DNA of 64,000 bases from Capniomyces stellatus (GCA_001661515.1 LUVW01000022.1:56670-120669), one strand, 5' to 3'; positions 48,898-61,619 are shown, numbered from the stretch's first letter. Notes: generated by a model from the letters alone, not told the origin. Numbers and translations are program-made.

Positions 48898-49331
48898 GGC
48901 CGCGCTTTTTGTTTTTTGTTTCTATTCTTATTTCTATTCTTATTTCTCCAAATATCTTTTTGCCTGAATAAACCAAAAATCTCCCTAAACCCAATGTCTT
49001 TTTCATCCCCTCCTCCCCACTCATTATCCACTTTTTGGCTTTGAAAATATCCATCTAGTTCATTTATTCACTCATTTATTGTCAGTTTATTAATTCATTT
49101 CTTGTCGGTTTATTCATTCATTTATTGTCGGTTTATTCATTCATTTATTGTCGGTTTATTCATTTCCTTTCTTCTTCTTTTCAAGCAAAGCGTAGAAAGA
49201 AAAGAAAAACATGAATATGGATATGAAAAAAAGGGAACCCAACTAGGGTTAAATGGAAAAAGAAAAAAAAAGACGGAATACAAAAGCCATATTGCGCACT
49301 AGTAGTTAATGTCCTGTTGATTGGCCAATAT
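48898..49331. other. Convergent 3' region with minisatellite
   Basis: About four units of a 23-bp repeat (TTGTCGGTTTATTCATTCATT type) at about 49079-49165. No gene seen. Confidence 0.6.
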
Positions 49332-50102
49332 TTAGAGCTTTGAAATATATGATCCTGGTGTTTGGTCATTGTCCAACAAAAGTACTATAGCATTGCGGTG
49401 GTTCTCAACCTTCATAAGCCTGAACGATTCACCACGACCCAATGCCTTTGTACCAACGGCGTGGGCAATCTTTGTGGCCGTAGCCATGACTTGGCTCTCA
49501 GGAACTGAGTAATCAACGAACCCATACTGAACAGCCTCCTTGCCTGTGAACCTGTGGCCTTCAATCAGACACTTTCTCAGAATGTTAGGACTATTGATTC
49601 TCAGCGCCACAATAGCTGCCATTCCTGATTTAACGGGTATACCAAGATCAATTTCATTCATGCATATGAACCCTCTATCTTCTCTCATAACTCTATAGTC
49701 ATGGGCAAACGCAAACATGCAGCCGCCAGCAAAGGCGTGTCCGTTGATGGCTGAAATTGTAGGAATTCTAAATGTCAAAAGTCTTACTAGCAGTTTCAGG
49801 AATTTAGGATAGAAAACCTTGCCGTTCTTCTCTGCAGCCTCCAAATCCAAGCCATTTGAAAAGAACTTTCCTGTCGACGTGGTAATAAGACTCCCGCCCT
49901 TGTGTTTTTCCTCCTCAGACAGGCTGAGAATGGCGTACTCAACCACGTCTAGTGCCGAGTTTATACTATCAACCAAGGCCTCGGTAAATCTGTTTTCTGG
50001 CAATGAGGTCAACTCCAGAACAAAATGCGTCGTTTTCTCCATGTCTGGATTGTATAGCTTTACTAGTCTGTTTGCATCGCTTGGGAAGTGTACGTATTCC
50101 AT
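49332..50102 (-). CDS. Peroxisomal enoyl-CoA isomerase, paralog 1 (intronless)
   Basis: 256 residues, crotonase fold. The enzyme class shifts cis/trans-3 double bonds to trans-2-enoyl-CoA in beta-oxidation of unsaturated fatty acids. Visible: oxyanion-hole segment GKFFSNGLDL (about 78-87), the second oxyanion loop NGHAFAGGC (120-128), the FAHDYRVM helix and the NEIDLG block with the probable catalytic Glu150. The C-terminus SKL is a perfect peroxisomal targeting signal (PTS1). Compared with paralogs 2-4 it has the same length, with MFAFAHDYRV directly following Cys128, where the others have an intron. Hydratases of the same fold normally carry two catalytic Glu; only one is obvious here, which favours isomerase. 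Confidence 0.88.
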   Translation of the reverse strand: MEYVHFPSDANRLVKLYNPDMEKTTHFVLELTSLPENRFTEALVDSINSALDVVEYAILSLSEEEKHKGGSLITTSTGKFFSNGLDLEAAEKNGKVFYPKFLKLLVRLLTFRIPTISAINGHAFAGGCMFAFAHDYRVMREDRGFICMNEIDLGIPVKSGMAAIVALRINSPNILRKCLIEGHRFTGKEAVQYGFVDYSVPESQVMATATKIAHAVGTKALGRGESFRLMKVENHRNAIVLLLDNDQTPGSYISKL

Positions 50103-51761
50103 TGTTACTATTGCCTTTTTTTATTTAGGTGTTTTTTATATTACTTATTTGGTTGTTAATACAATGTCTGACTTTGTTTTTTTCTTCTTTAAAACCGACT
50201 TTACTGTGCCTAAAGAGTATCTGCTACTATTAATAAACTTGTTTTAGTAAATAATGAAATAATAGTTTAATACAATCAAAAAGTTTACTTTAATCTCTTT
50301 TTCATGAGAAATTCTGTTGTTCTAGTACATTTATTTTTCTAAAACCTGTCTCCAATTTCAATAAAAAATAAAACCTGTCTCCAGTATTATCTGTAACAGT
50401 GCCTCAACAACCGATGAAGCAAGTAAAGCAGAAGCCAAACAATTCGTACTTTTCTCTTTTTCTCTGTTCTTTTTTTTTACTATTACTGAAAATAAATTGC
50501 GTATTTCAAAACCGTAGAGTTGTTTTATTTTATCAAACCGGGGGGGGGGGGGGNNNNNNNNNNNNNNGGGGGGGGGGGGGGGGAACTAAGGGGTGGGGGA
50601 ATAATAGATGTTGCTTTGGCAAGCTTGAGTTAATCTATTACAGTTTAGGCTGATTCATTTTTTCACTTTTTCTCTAGGTTATTTTATCACTATTTGCTTC
50701 ACATTTGCTTGGAAATGCGGCAAAAAGCAACCTTTGCTGGCTGTATGCCTTGGTGTTTTGCTTTGCTTTTGGCGCTGCTTACTGGACCGCAGTCAAATAT
50801 AAATCGGTGTTTCGAGCATTAAAATGTTGGCTACACATAGTGGTTGGCAATAAACAGTCGAATCAAATTGAAGGGGGGCTGGGGTTAAATCTATGCAGAA
50901 ATAAATCAAATTCTTGATAGCTTTTGCCGAGTAAAAAAGATTTTGAATTCTGATATTCACATCTGAACGTGAATATACTAAATTGTTTTGTTTATTACTA
51001 TTGTTAATTATGAAACAGGTTTGCTAAATTGCTTTGACTGCTTGAAAGCCAAATGGTATTTCGGAACTGTTACATTTATTTGCTTTTGTTCACTTTTATT
51101 TAAATTCTGTCCTGTTTATAAAGTAGATCAGTAACTAATTGAATCGACATTTTATTTGCGCAAAAGTTTCAAATTGACTCTTACTCTAATTTTATTTCTT
51201 TATTTCTTTATTTCTTTATTTCTTTATTTATTTACTTCATTTCAAAATTCAGTTGATTTTAAAGAAGCTCAGAAAAGCTAAATAAAAAAGCTGGGAGTTT
51301 TCAAACATGAAACACAAAAAGTTCTGAAGATTTATTTATTTACGCGGTTTGTTGGCAACAGAGTCAACAAAGTTTGTGAAGATTTAATTTTCTAAAAAAA
51401 AAAAAGGTTCAGATCCCTTTTCTTATTTCTTTATACTTATTTTTTTGATTGGGCTGTTTTTGTTTATGCCCATTTGTTTAGTTGGATTGTCATGTACTTC
51501 AATCTCAACTTTTTTAACGGCTGCAGCATCATCTTGGGCTAGTTCGTATATTGCTAATTATTTTTCTGTTCAAACTTGTATTGTCATTGGATTATCTAAA
51601 CATTCAAATATTATCGCACATCACATATGTCAAGGCTAAAATGGCAAAACATCTTTTAATCTCCAAATCACCAACCCTTAGAACCACTTGACTGATCCAA
51701 GAGCTAGTAAATCTGGTGTAAAGCAAAAACAGAAACCAAAGTCAACTATTGAGATCAAAAA
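50103..51761. other. Intergenic with a poly-G gap and a possible small exon
   Basis: A G run, 14 N (50554-50567) and a second long G run interrupt the region. At 50679-50920 an open stretch behind a good acceptor-like TTTTTCTCTAG reads a short hydrophobic segment (LYALVFCFAFGAAYW) and could be the last exon of a small membrane protein; its 5' part would be at or before the gap. No family recognised. The rest is AT-rich, with a TTTATTTC microsatellite at about 51197-51235. Confidence 0.35.
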
Positions 51762-52441
51762 CTACAATTTGGATAAATAAGTGGCGGATCCAAAAACCTC
51801 TGTGACGTTAAACGTAATGACGTCGCGATACATCTCGGCTTTCATAAGCCGCATTGTTTCTCCTCTGTCGGATGCCTTTACAGATATTTGCTCGCCAAGC
51901 TTTAGCGCTGTTGGTAAAACCAACTCGGGTGCTACAGCCTCATCTATGAACCCATGCTCCACTCCCTCGTTGGCAGTAAATCTATGAGCAAGTGTAATGC
52001 ATTTTCTGATAATGTTTGGTTTTCCAATCTTGTGTCTGATCATAGCAGAGGTTCCTGACGACAGCCCCATATTTAGCTCCAACTCGTTCTACGTGATGCA
52101 GAAATGATTAAATATGTATATTATTACCAATATCCACAAATCGTCACTTTAGCCAAATTACATTACAAATAAAATCACAAATCGGCTTTGTGGTTGTGTC
52201 CCTTTTCTTTAAAATTTTTTTTACTGTAAAAGTCTTGATTGTTGGGGGGGGGGTCTATGTTATAAACCGTGTACACTTACAATACAAAACAACCCTCTAT
52301 CCTTGTTCATTATTCTGTAGTCATGAGCAAAGGCTATTATCTACGCACATAACAGTACAAAAAACAGGCCGTTCCAAAATAAAAGTTAAAGGCAAACTAC
52401 TGATTTACTTTTTACCACAAAATCTGTAGTCGATTGATAAA

Positions 52442-52472
<31 letters not shown>

Positions 52473-52956
52473 CACACACACACAATTGCATTTTAGGAGG
52501 TCGAGCAATACACCATGTTATCCCATGACTAGCAAAAAAAAGAAGGGAATAATAATAAAAAGCCACACTTACACATCCTCCTGCAAAGGCATGGCCATTA
52601 ACCGCAGCAATCGTTGGCACTCTGCACAAAATGATTTTGTTCAACAGCTGGCGGAGAAGCGGAGTCATAATTTCGGTCTGCTTGAGTACGCCTGGGATAT
52701 CCAGCCCATTGCTGAAGAATTTACCTGAAGACGCTGTTGTTAGGCTACCACCAATATTCTTTAGCTCCTCAGTAAGATTCTTCATTGTATCGTCAACATG
52801 GTCTAGCGCCTCGTGAAACGCTTTTAAAAAAGCAACGGATATCCTGTTCTCTGGCAATGAAACCATTTCTAGCAGAAAGCATGTTGGCTTGCTAGGGTTT
52901 GGAACAGACAGCTTAATCAAAGCATTTTTTTCATTAGGATAATATATTGGTGACAT
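51762..52956 (-). CDS. Peroxisomal enoyl-CoA isomerase, paralog 2 (three exons)
   Basis: Exons 52956-52573 (128 codons), 52340-52281 (20 codons) and 52088-51762 (108 codons plus stop) give 256 residues. Both introns are phase 0 with GTAAGT donors. The first follows Cys128 of GHAFAGGC, the second follows residue 148, just before Asn149-Glu150 (here NELELN). Oxyanion segment GKFFSNGLDIPG is present, and the C-terminus ends YLSKL, a PTS1. Most similar to paralogs 3 and 4 (shared PNPSKPTCFLLEM). A CA/TA microsatellite (about 52441-52484) and a G run (about 52242-52251) lie in the introns. Same reaction and location as paralog 1 are inferred. Confidence 0.88.
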
Positions 52957-53696
52957 GGTTCACAAACTATTATACTGCAAATATTCTTATTTTCAAATAT
53001 ACGCTATATTAGCACCTTCAAAATTGATACTACTTTACTAAAAAGAACAACGCAGCCTGTTGCGTTTATTATATATCAGTGGATAAAAAAAATATGCTGC
53101 AACTACTATGAACAGCAAAGTTTGCAAAATCTTATTCTCTTTGTTTTTGTTTTATTTTAGAAAATATATGCTGTGCTCGAATGCATTGATGTTTTCATAG
53201 ATCAACTCTACATTAGTTTACGTTTGATAAATAAGGGGAAGGCAGGGACATTTTTTTGTGTGATGTGTAGGATTCACAAGGTACTGGTTAATTCAAGACT
53301 GAGGCTCTCTCTCTCCTTTTTTTCCCTCTTTTTCCTCTTTTCATATTTTTTTTTTCATTTTTTTTCATTCTCATTTTCTTTTTCCGATTTCTTTTTTTTC
53401 GAGTACAAAGCCACTACACACTCAAAACACTTGGCCCGTTTTAGCTGTTACTGGTGGTAAACAAACACACTTTGCGTTTTTGCTATTCGCGCAATTTTAA
53501 GCTCCAAAAATCGCCATTATTATTACCAACACCAAGGCGAATATATTAGTCGTTAAAGCGCTCACAACACTTGTAGGCCATAATCTTTTTCTTTTTTCAG
53601 AACTTAATTGTCTAAACTCAATTTAAAGTAAAAAAGCAATGCTGTAAGAAATATGAAAAAAAAATAGGGAGATGAGAATACAATATTGGTACAATA
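52957..53696. other. Intergenic between isomerase paralogs
   Basis: AT-rich with long T/C tracts (53310-53400); no gene seen. Confidence 0.5.
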
Positions 53697-54723
53697 CTAA
53701 AGCTTAGAAAACCATTCGCCAACACCAAGATCCCTGTTATTGTTGAGAGTTAGTACCTCACGATACATTTCAGCCTTTATTAGCGTCATGGCCTCGCCTC
53801 TAACCTTTGCCTTAACAGAGAGTTTCTCGGCAAGTTTGAGAGCTGTGGGCAGAACCAATTCGGGCAACACTGCTTCATCGATAAACCCGCATATTTCCCC
53901 CTCCTGGGCAGTAAATCTGTGGCCCGTGATGATGGCTCTTTTATTTATGTGTGGTGCTTTGACCTTGCTTCTAAATAGGGATAGGGCTCCTGAGGAAATG
54001 GGCATATCTATATCAATCTCGTTCTATTGTACACACAATATTAAGGTTTAAAGACAAGGTTTAGCACAACAAAATTCATATTCGTGCTTTAAACCGTTTT
54101 TATGAATAAAAGCAAACAGTGATCTTACCATGCAAATATATCCTCTGTAGTTGTTCATTACTCTGTAGTCATACGCTAGCGCAAGCAACTAAAAGTTTAC
54201 AAACATACTATACATTAACATTTGAACTATAAAGCAACATTATACCAGATATCTTTTTTTTTATCAACCAATGTCGGCCAAACGCCCACATAAAGATGGC
54301 GTCAAAACTACCGATGGCGTGTAAACCCTTGTTCCTTACACAGCCTCCAGCAAAAGCGTGTCCGTTAACAGCAGCTATGGTGGGAACCCTGAATGTCAGA
54401 AGTCTGTTCATCAAAGTCCGAAAAAGGGGCTCAAAAATGTCTAGCTGCTTTAAAACATATGGAATGTCCAAACCATTGCAGAAGAATTTTCCAGAAGACG
54501 TGGCTGTCAAACTACCACCAACGTCTTTCATTTCTTCAGGCAAGCTCTTTATAACACCGTCAACATGGTCCAGTGCTTGATGATACGCCATTAAAAAGGC
54601 AACCGAAATTCTGTTTTCAGGAAGCGATATCATTTCTAACAAAAAGCAAGTTGGCTTACTGGGATTTGGGACCGAGAGCTTTACCAAAGCACCGTTTTTG
54701 TCTGGAAAGTATTTATATTGCAT
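53697..54723 (-). CDS. Peroxisomal enoyl-CoA isomerase, paralog 3 (three exons)
   Basis: Exons 54723-54340, 54188-54129 and 54023-53697 give 256 residues; introns at the same codons as paralog 2. The start is the ATG before QYKYFPDKNG, which matches the other paralogs; a longer open frame upstream (to 54759) is not conserved. The oxyanion segment reads GKFFCNGLDIPY, with Cys instead of Ser. The middle exon reads LLALAYDYRVM, with Tyr replacing the His of FAHDYR seen in paralogs 1, 2 and 4. Glu150 is kept (NEIDID). The end is WFSKL (PTS1). Confidence 0.88.
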
Positions 54724-55584
54724 AGTTTTATAGTTGTGTATTAGCGTAGTTATCCCCAAACGGTAAATGTAAATTACTGTGTATATGTATGTGCTGAGTT
54801 ACAAATAGTATATCGATGGAATACACTGTAGAGTCAAGCAAGAACCGTAAATGTATTCAAAACACAGAAATATAAATCGAAGCTCCGTTTATAATTTAGC
54901 TACTTATGTTTCATAAAACTAATTAGTTCATTTTTTATTATTTACTTTTGCTTCTATTTCACAGCAAGAAAGTGATGTCAACGACCCAATTCGCATTTTT
55001 AGAAATAGTTAAATTAACGTATAGTTTTGACGTTTTTGATTTGCTTTTGTGTTGCACAATATTGTAAGGAGAAATTATTCAAACCGTTTGAATATATATC
55101 CCACTCCAATTCCCACTCTCACTCCCATTTTTCGATTTTAAAACATGCTCTTTTTTATGGTATACAGCGTTTTATCGGTCAACCACAATCCGTATTCTAG
55201 TGCAAATCGACACCTGCTAGTACTTTTAAAACACACCCATTACCAAGAACGGGTAGTTATTTATTTATTAAGATCAAGTTCTGAATTTAAAACAGCAAAC
55301 AATTTAGCAACAGCCAAGAAAAGCACCACGCCAAAGATTTGTCCACCTCCCACTTCTATGCCCAAGGCTAACTTGTATAGCCAATTCTATCAATTTTAGC
55401 AGGTAGATGCCGTTTATTTGTTTATTCAGAATCAACATAAATGATCGTACTGGTATACTCAGGTCGAACCATTTATACATAAAAAAAGCAAATGTATTAC
55501 TAAACAGTTTATACCAACCACTGATTTGGTAGCGATGCTATAGTAAAGTTGTAAAATTAAGATTCGTTTGTATGCATTTATACT
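54724..55584. other. Intergenic between isomerase paralogs 3 and 4
   Basis: No supported gene; the frame at 55145-55399 has no recognisable features. Confidence 0.5.
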
Positions 55585-56736
55585 CTACAATTTGGACAAC
55601 CATTTTCCTGCGCCAAAATTCTCAGTACAGAGAGATATTATCTCGTTGCGATAGATTTCTGATTTGATAAGCCTCATTGGCTCGCCTCTGCTTTTGGACT
55701 TCACAGACATTCTCTCAGCTAACTCAAGTGCCGTTGGTAGAACCAGTTCTGGCGCAACTACTTTGTCAATAAACCCATGCTCTTTGCCCTCAGATGACGT
55801 GAATTTGTGTCCAGTAAGAGTACATTTTCTATAGCTATTTGGTGTATTAATCTTCAGTCTAACAAGTGCAGAGGCTGCTGGCGGGAGACTCATGTCGATA
55901 TCTATCTCGTTCTATTTTAAGATATGACAAAGTATACCCATGTTTTAGCCATATGGTTCAGCCGATGGACATTCAACCCAAGCGGTTATAATCCAGCCGC
56001 TCATGCTTTCGCCTTAGCAAATACCAATTTTATTGTTGCCTGAACAACCGGCTTTTGCTCGCTTAAGAAAAAAAATAGTGCTTACCATGCTGATAAAGCC
56101 TCTTTCCCTGTTCATAACTCTGTAGTCATGAGCAAGCGCCAGCAGCTATTAGTTTAAAACAATTTGGAAATTAGCTAAACGTAACTTGTTTTTCTTTTCT
56201 TTTTGCTTTTTAAAACCAATCCAGCAAGCTTGAATGGATACTGGTATAAGTGGTGTTTTGTAACAACAGTAGTAATAACAACAGTAACAATAAAAGCAAC
56301 AACAGTAACAGAAACAATAAAAGTAACAGTAATAATAGTAAACGGTATTTACGCATCCTCCGGCCATAGCATGTCCGTTTATTGCTGCCACTGTTGGTAG
56401 TCTAAACATCATGATCCGAGCAAGCAACCTTTGGAGAAGCGAGCCAAAAACTTCTATATGGTCAAGGACTCCTGGAATGTCCAAGCCGTTACTATAAAAC
56501 TTTCCCGAAGAGGTGGTTGTCAAGCTACCACCTACATCCTTTAGTTCTTCAGGAAGGTTTATAATAGTGTTATCAACATGATCCAAAGCCGCATTGAACG
56601 CTTCAACAAACTTTATACTAAGTCTGTTCTGTGGAAGAGATACCATTTCTAGCAAAAAACATGTCGGCTTTCTCGCGTCAGGAATTGATAGCTTAATTAA
56701 TGGTGATTTTTCATTGGGGTAGTACTTTGGCTCCAT
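55585..56736 (-). CDS. Peroxisomal enoyl-CoA isomerase, paralog 4 (three exons)
   Basis: Exons 56736-56353, 56145-56086 and 55911-55585 give 256 residues with introns at the same two codons. The oxyanion segment is GKFYSNGLDIPG; the second loop GHAMAGGC has Met for Phe. The middle exon is LLALAHDYRVMNRERG; NEIDID carries Glu150; the C-terminus is WLSKL (PTS1). The first donor is GTAAAT, weaker than in the other copies, and intron 1 contains an AACAGTAA-type repeat. Confidence 0.88.
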
Positions 56737-58837
56737 AATTCGCAGCTTTCTACTCGTGTGTTTGATCCTTGGTGTTTCTGTATTTTATTTATTTAAAAAA
56801 ATGTATATATGCGCAACTTTTGTATTAAATATGTTAACACGGCGTGTTGAAAATGACTTTTTTAACAATAAAAACAAGAGGAAAAGAGTTGGAGCAAAAG
56901 AAAATCGTAGACTGACATCAAAGTATTTCTATTGTATTTGCTTTACTGAAATACTCTGAGGCTGAATACCTTGAATTGACATTTGAAGGTTGTCTACTTT
57001 TAAGTTTGGCCAATCTTACAATTACAGTTTCCCAACCCCCCCAATGGAAATCAAAATTAAAACATATGGTATAAAATTCAGGGGGTTTGTCGATTAATTA
57101 GACCGACAACAGGCGGAAAATATACTTTCAAGATTATTATTGCGTACTTTCCCTAATATAATTTCAAAAGTTTCACGTTCAAATGCAAAAAATGTAACTT
57201 GATCCACTTCTAATAACTAACCCAATTTACTTACTATTCGATTTGTTTTACTTGGGCAAACCAGTCGCTACTATTGGACTACAACAATACAAGTAAATAC
57301 CCCAAAAGCATGATATCAACACTAGCTATCCATTTACTACAACCAAGGCTTATTTCCTATTCTGTCTCCACTGAAGTTCGATTTCTACCCATATTCTCGG
57401 AATTAACTCAAAGCACCAAGTCGAAAGAGGAGTCCCAAAGTGTCCAAAAAACAGAAGCACGGCTTGAAATAGAAAATAAGTATTAGCGTAACTATGTGGC
57501 AATAAAACGTAAATTTGTTTTCATTCAAAAATGTAGACTCGAACCTTTTAACACGCTTTTTTAATACTTTTTAACACTTTTTTAACATATCTTTTTAATG
57601 ACAAGGTTTTATTACCTCAACCAAAGTATCTGTTTGCATCAGTTCTCAATTTTGATTGTATATTTAAGGAGCCTAAACTTATACTACTTGTCATCATATT
57701 TACTGACGAGTTTTTATTGGCTTTTAACATAATACTAAGCTGAACCATGCTAAAAACCAAGTTTATTAAAATAAACCACACCACACCGCACCACACCACA
57801 CCACATTACATTACATTTTTATGAATGCCACTCGATGTCGGCGTTTAAACTGATTCCTCACTAGGATATGCTGAGGAAGGTCTTGTATTTCTTCATTTTG
57901 TAAATTAATTACCTTGAACAAACAAACAAGCCAAAGGTTTGCATTGCTGAGAGGTGTAATGTCGATGCATTTATTGGTTGTGTTTACAGTTGGTTTTTGG
58001 TTTTTGGTTTTTGGTTTTGAAAAAAAAAGCGGGCTCTGGTCTAAATTTTGTTTTATATTGTATTATGCTAAAATTCGGAAATATTGGTCCAGCTGTTATA
58101 TTAAAGGTGGTGTTCATTATGCACTTTACCCACATTTTATTTATCATCAACGTATAACTCACGATTTTCCTTATTTAGAGTAAGGATTATAAATCATTGA
58201 GTGGTAGTAACAATTGGGAAATACACATGTATGGGGGTATTTATCAATGATGTAATAATGTCTTTGCAGCAATATTTTATGCAAAATGACTTTTTTACCT
58301 CGACTTGTAATATAACCATTTCATTAAAAAAAATGGAAGAAAGAAAGTGTATGTTGTGAGCATGAAACAGCACAGATTATAAACTCATAAACAAATCAAT
58401 AGACGTTAGTAATTTGCTAAACACTTGCTGCAGTCTATTTCAGATGGCTTTGTAAACACAAACAATAAACCTGTTTTTGCATTTAATAAGTGTCCTGGGT
58501 CATTACAAAGCAACCCTGCTATAATCTGCTGTTTAAACCTTGTTGGTGGCAATCACTACAATATATTTTGGTGATTGCTGGTAATTTAGTCAAGCTGAAA
58601 GCACAGTTGTGTTTCGCCATAGATATTCCATAATTCTAGCGTTATTTGGAGAAAGTATAAACATAAACATAAATATATATAAAGGCTATTGCTGTTTTAA
58701 TAATTCAGATCGATCTTTGATACCCTTCAATCAAATAGTTAAATGCATTTATAATAAAATAGCCTGACTAGTAGAAAATATATATTTATACAAAACCAGT
58801 ACAACTAATTAAATCACTATAATCACCATAACCTATA
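56737..58837. other. 2.1 kb intergenic between isomerase cluster and trehalase
   Basis: No convincing gene; the frames at 57274-57486 and 57914-58183 show no features. A CACAC-rich repeat (ACCACACC) lies at about 57774-57804. The last 200 bases carry TATA-like elements (TATATAAA at about 58676-58683) for trehalase. Confidence 0.45.
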
Positions 58838-61326
58838 ATGGACAACACTAATGAGAGTAACCCATATGCCCCAGCAGGACAATACTATCAAAATAACTAC
58901 CGGCGTACCTCACTTGTCAGTAAGGGTTCAGTAGGGGTAAAGGAAAAAAATTAAACATCAATAATAACCTATCTACTCCTGAACTTTTGATATCACTATA
59001 TTGGTTTGGCAACATGGTAATGAAACATCTTAATGTGACAAATCGGTTACTGAAAATTTAAATAGGATGGATTTGAATCGCTTACTAACCATATGTTTGG
59101 AAGAAGAGGCTCAGTTGGTAATACCACATTTACATTGATACCACATTTACATTAATATACACATACACATTAATATACACATACACACACCACATGTGAA
59201 ACATCTCTACGAATAATATCAAGAAATACTTGTTTGTTAATTACAAAGATGTACAAACCTAATTTGCTGTTGCAAGGTTTATGCATTTATGAGATCGATA
59301 TTTATGTTTAGGCCAAGACATTATTAAAAAAAAAGTAAAAATATGATATTTTGTAGATGAAAGTGGAGGTAAAGATAGTAAAGTTATTATAGACATTGAA
59401 GAGGTAGAGAGAAAGATTTTGGGCCAGGAGGACACCGATGGAAATTTTCAAGTTACAGTTGATGACTCTGGGCCAAAAGTAATAAGGGTTCCCACACTAG
59501 GAAGTGGTGGTAATAGATTCTTGGATATCCGAGGTACGTACATGCTATCAAACTTGCTCCAGGAGATTGCATTGGCTAAAAGCGAAGGAAGGAGACAGGT
59601 TGTTATCGACATTAACAGGTTGAATGAGAACCCAGTGGATAGACTTCAAAGAATGATAAGAACGCTTTTTTGGGATGACTTAATTCGAAGTATGGACATT
59701 GAGGGATTGGAGAATATTTGCAACGATCCAAAAAACCTGCTTGAAGGAGGAAAGACAATAATTTATGTGCCTCATAGTGACGAGGATGCTTTTGAATACT
59801 ACAACTGGGTGGAGAAAATTAGGCCAGACTTGAAGTTGCATGTAGTTAAGCTCCCAGAAGAAATCACACCCAGATACGTCAAAAGCATCAACAAAGAGTT
59901 TGGGATACTTTCGTTGGCCGCCAAGCTTGGGCCAGAGGGTTCCGGAGTTTCAGGAGGGAAAAGTCGCAGCTACGAGCCAATCCCATTTGTTGTGCCTGGA
60001 GGAAGATTCAATGAGATGTATGGTTGGGATTCGTACTTTGAGGCACTGGGTTTGCTGGTTGATGACCGAATCAGCCTTGCAAAGGGTATGGTTGATCACT
60101 TTATCTACCAGATAAAATATTATGGAAAAATTATGAACGCAAACAGATCATACTATCTAACTAGATCACAACCTCCGTTTTTGACCGATATGGCACTGCA
60201 AATATACAAGAGATTGCCCAAGACCAAGGAGAATGAAGATTGGTTAAAGACAGCATTTATTGCAGCAATTGATGAGTACTACAAGGTGTGGATGAGCAAA
60301 CCGCGATACGACGAAATAACCGGACTAAGCTGTTACCACCCCACGGGAATCGGGATGCCTCCTGAGTGTGAGCCAACTCATTTTGATCATGTTATTAAGC
60401 CGTATGCAGATAAACTTGGGATAACAGTTGACGAGTATAAGCAAAAGTACAATTCAGATGAGATCCTGGAGCCAGAACTTGATGTGTACTTTGTACACGA
60501 TCGTGCTGTTAGAGAGTCAGGCCACGACACTTCGTATAGGTTGGAAAAAAGATGTGCTGATCTAGCCACAGTCGATCTCAACTCACTACTATACAAATAT
60601 GAGGTCGACATAGCATCAACGATTTTGGATATATTTGAAGACAAGCTAGGAACTGAAAATGGCAGGTTTGAGACCAGCTCTGTATGGAAAAAAAGAGCAG
60701 AGGACAGAAAGGCCAACATTGACAAATATCTATGGAATCAAGACAAAGGGATGTATTTTGACTATAATGTGCGCTTGAAAACCCAGATAGACTTTGAGTC
60801 TGTAACCACTCTGTGGCCGATGTGGGCTGGATGTGCCTCACCAGAACAGGCAGAAATCCTGGTCCCTAACTCTCTAAAGGAGCTGCAGGTTGCAGGGGGT
60901 TTGGCCTCAACATCCAAGAAATCTACCGGTATTATTTCAGCTGAGCGTCCAGGCAGGCAGTGGGACTACCCTTTCGGCTGGGCACCTCACCAAATAATGG
61001 CATGGGAGGGATTGAAAAAGTATGGGTATATCGATGTTGCGCAGAATCTCGCATACAGATGGCTTTACACAATTACCCAGGCTTATTCAGATTACAATGG
61101 GGTGGTGCCTGAGAAATTTGATATTGCAAACTTGACTCATCAAGTAAATGTAGAATATGGGAATGTAGGCACCGACTTTAAGTTATTGTCGAGATGTGGT
61201 TTTGGTTGGATGAATGCGTCTTATGACATTGGACTCGAGTATATAACACCTCACATGCGCAGAGCTTTGGGCACTTTAACACACCCAGATCTTTTCTTTG
61301 AAAAAACCAGAAATACAAACCAGTAA
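58838..61326 (+). CDS. NTH1: Neutral trehalase, PKA- and calcium-regulated type, three exons
   Basis: Exons 58838-58936, 59066-59117 and 59357-61326 give 706 residues. The enzyme hydrolyses cytosolic trehalose to two glucose molecules (GH37). The N-terminal regulatory part has two PKA consensus sites, RRTS (Ser25) and RRGS (Ser49), as in fungal neutral trehalases activated by phosphorylation and 14-3-3 binding. Next is the calcium-binding loop DTDGNFQVTV with D76, D78 and N80. The catalytic domain has both trehalase signatures: PGGRFNEMYGWDSYF at about residue 264 and QWDYPFGWAP at about residue 585. No signal peptide is present, in line with a cytosolic enzyme. The two PKA sites lie on separate small exons, so splicing decides whether the regulatory tail is present. 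Exon phases agree at both junctions. Confidence 0.95.
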
Positions 61327-61619
61327 CGAGTTTGACTAAATGGTTCACTACACAGGCTTCTCCAGCTAAATCTTTATTATTACTTATTTTTGTTTTAAAT
61401 CAATTAAACTTATAAGGGTCGCCTTCTATTTATTTATTAAAACCAGTGCCTTGCCAAGTCCAAGGTCTCATGCGCTCATAGGCCGTTTTATCCAATACAA
61501 ATAGTTTTTTTTTTATAAAAAATAAATCAAACAAACAAATAAATAATAAAAATAATTACTAATTACTGTGAGACAGAGAGTTACAAATGATGGAATATTT
61601 TTATTGAATTTCAATAAAA
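61327..61619. other. Convergent 3' region of trehalase and NudC
   Basis: AT-rich with AATAAA-type signals on both strands; no gene. Confidence 0.5.

Noticed and set aside
49102..49302. 66-codon frame downstream of ARG1
   Set aside because: Translation of the 23-bp TTTATTCATTCATT minisatellite and A-rich DNA.
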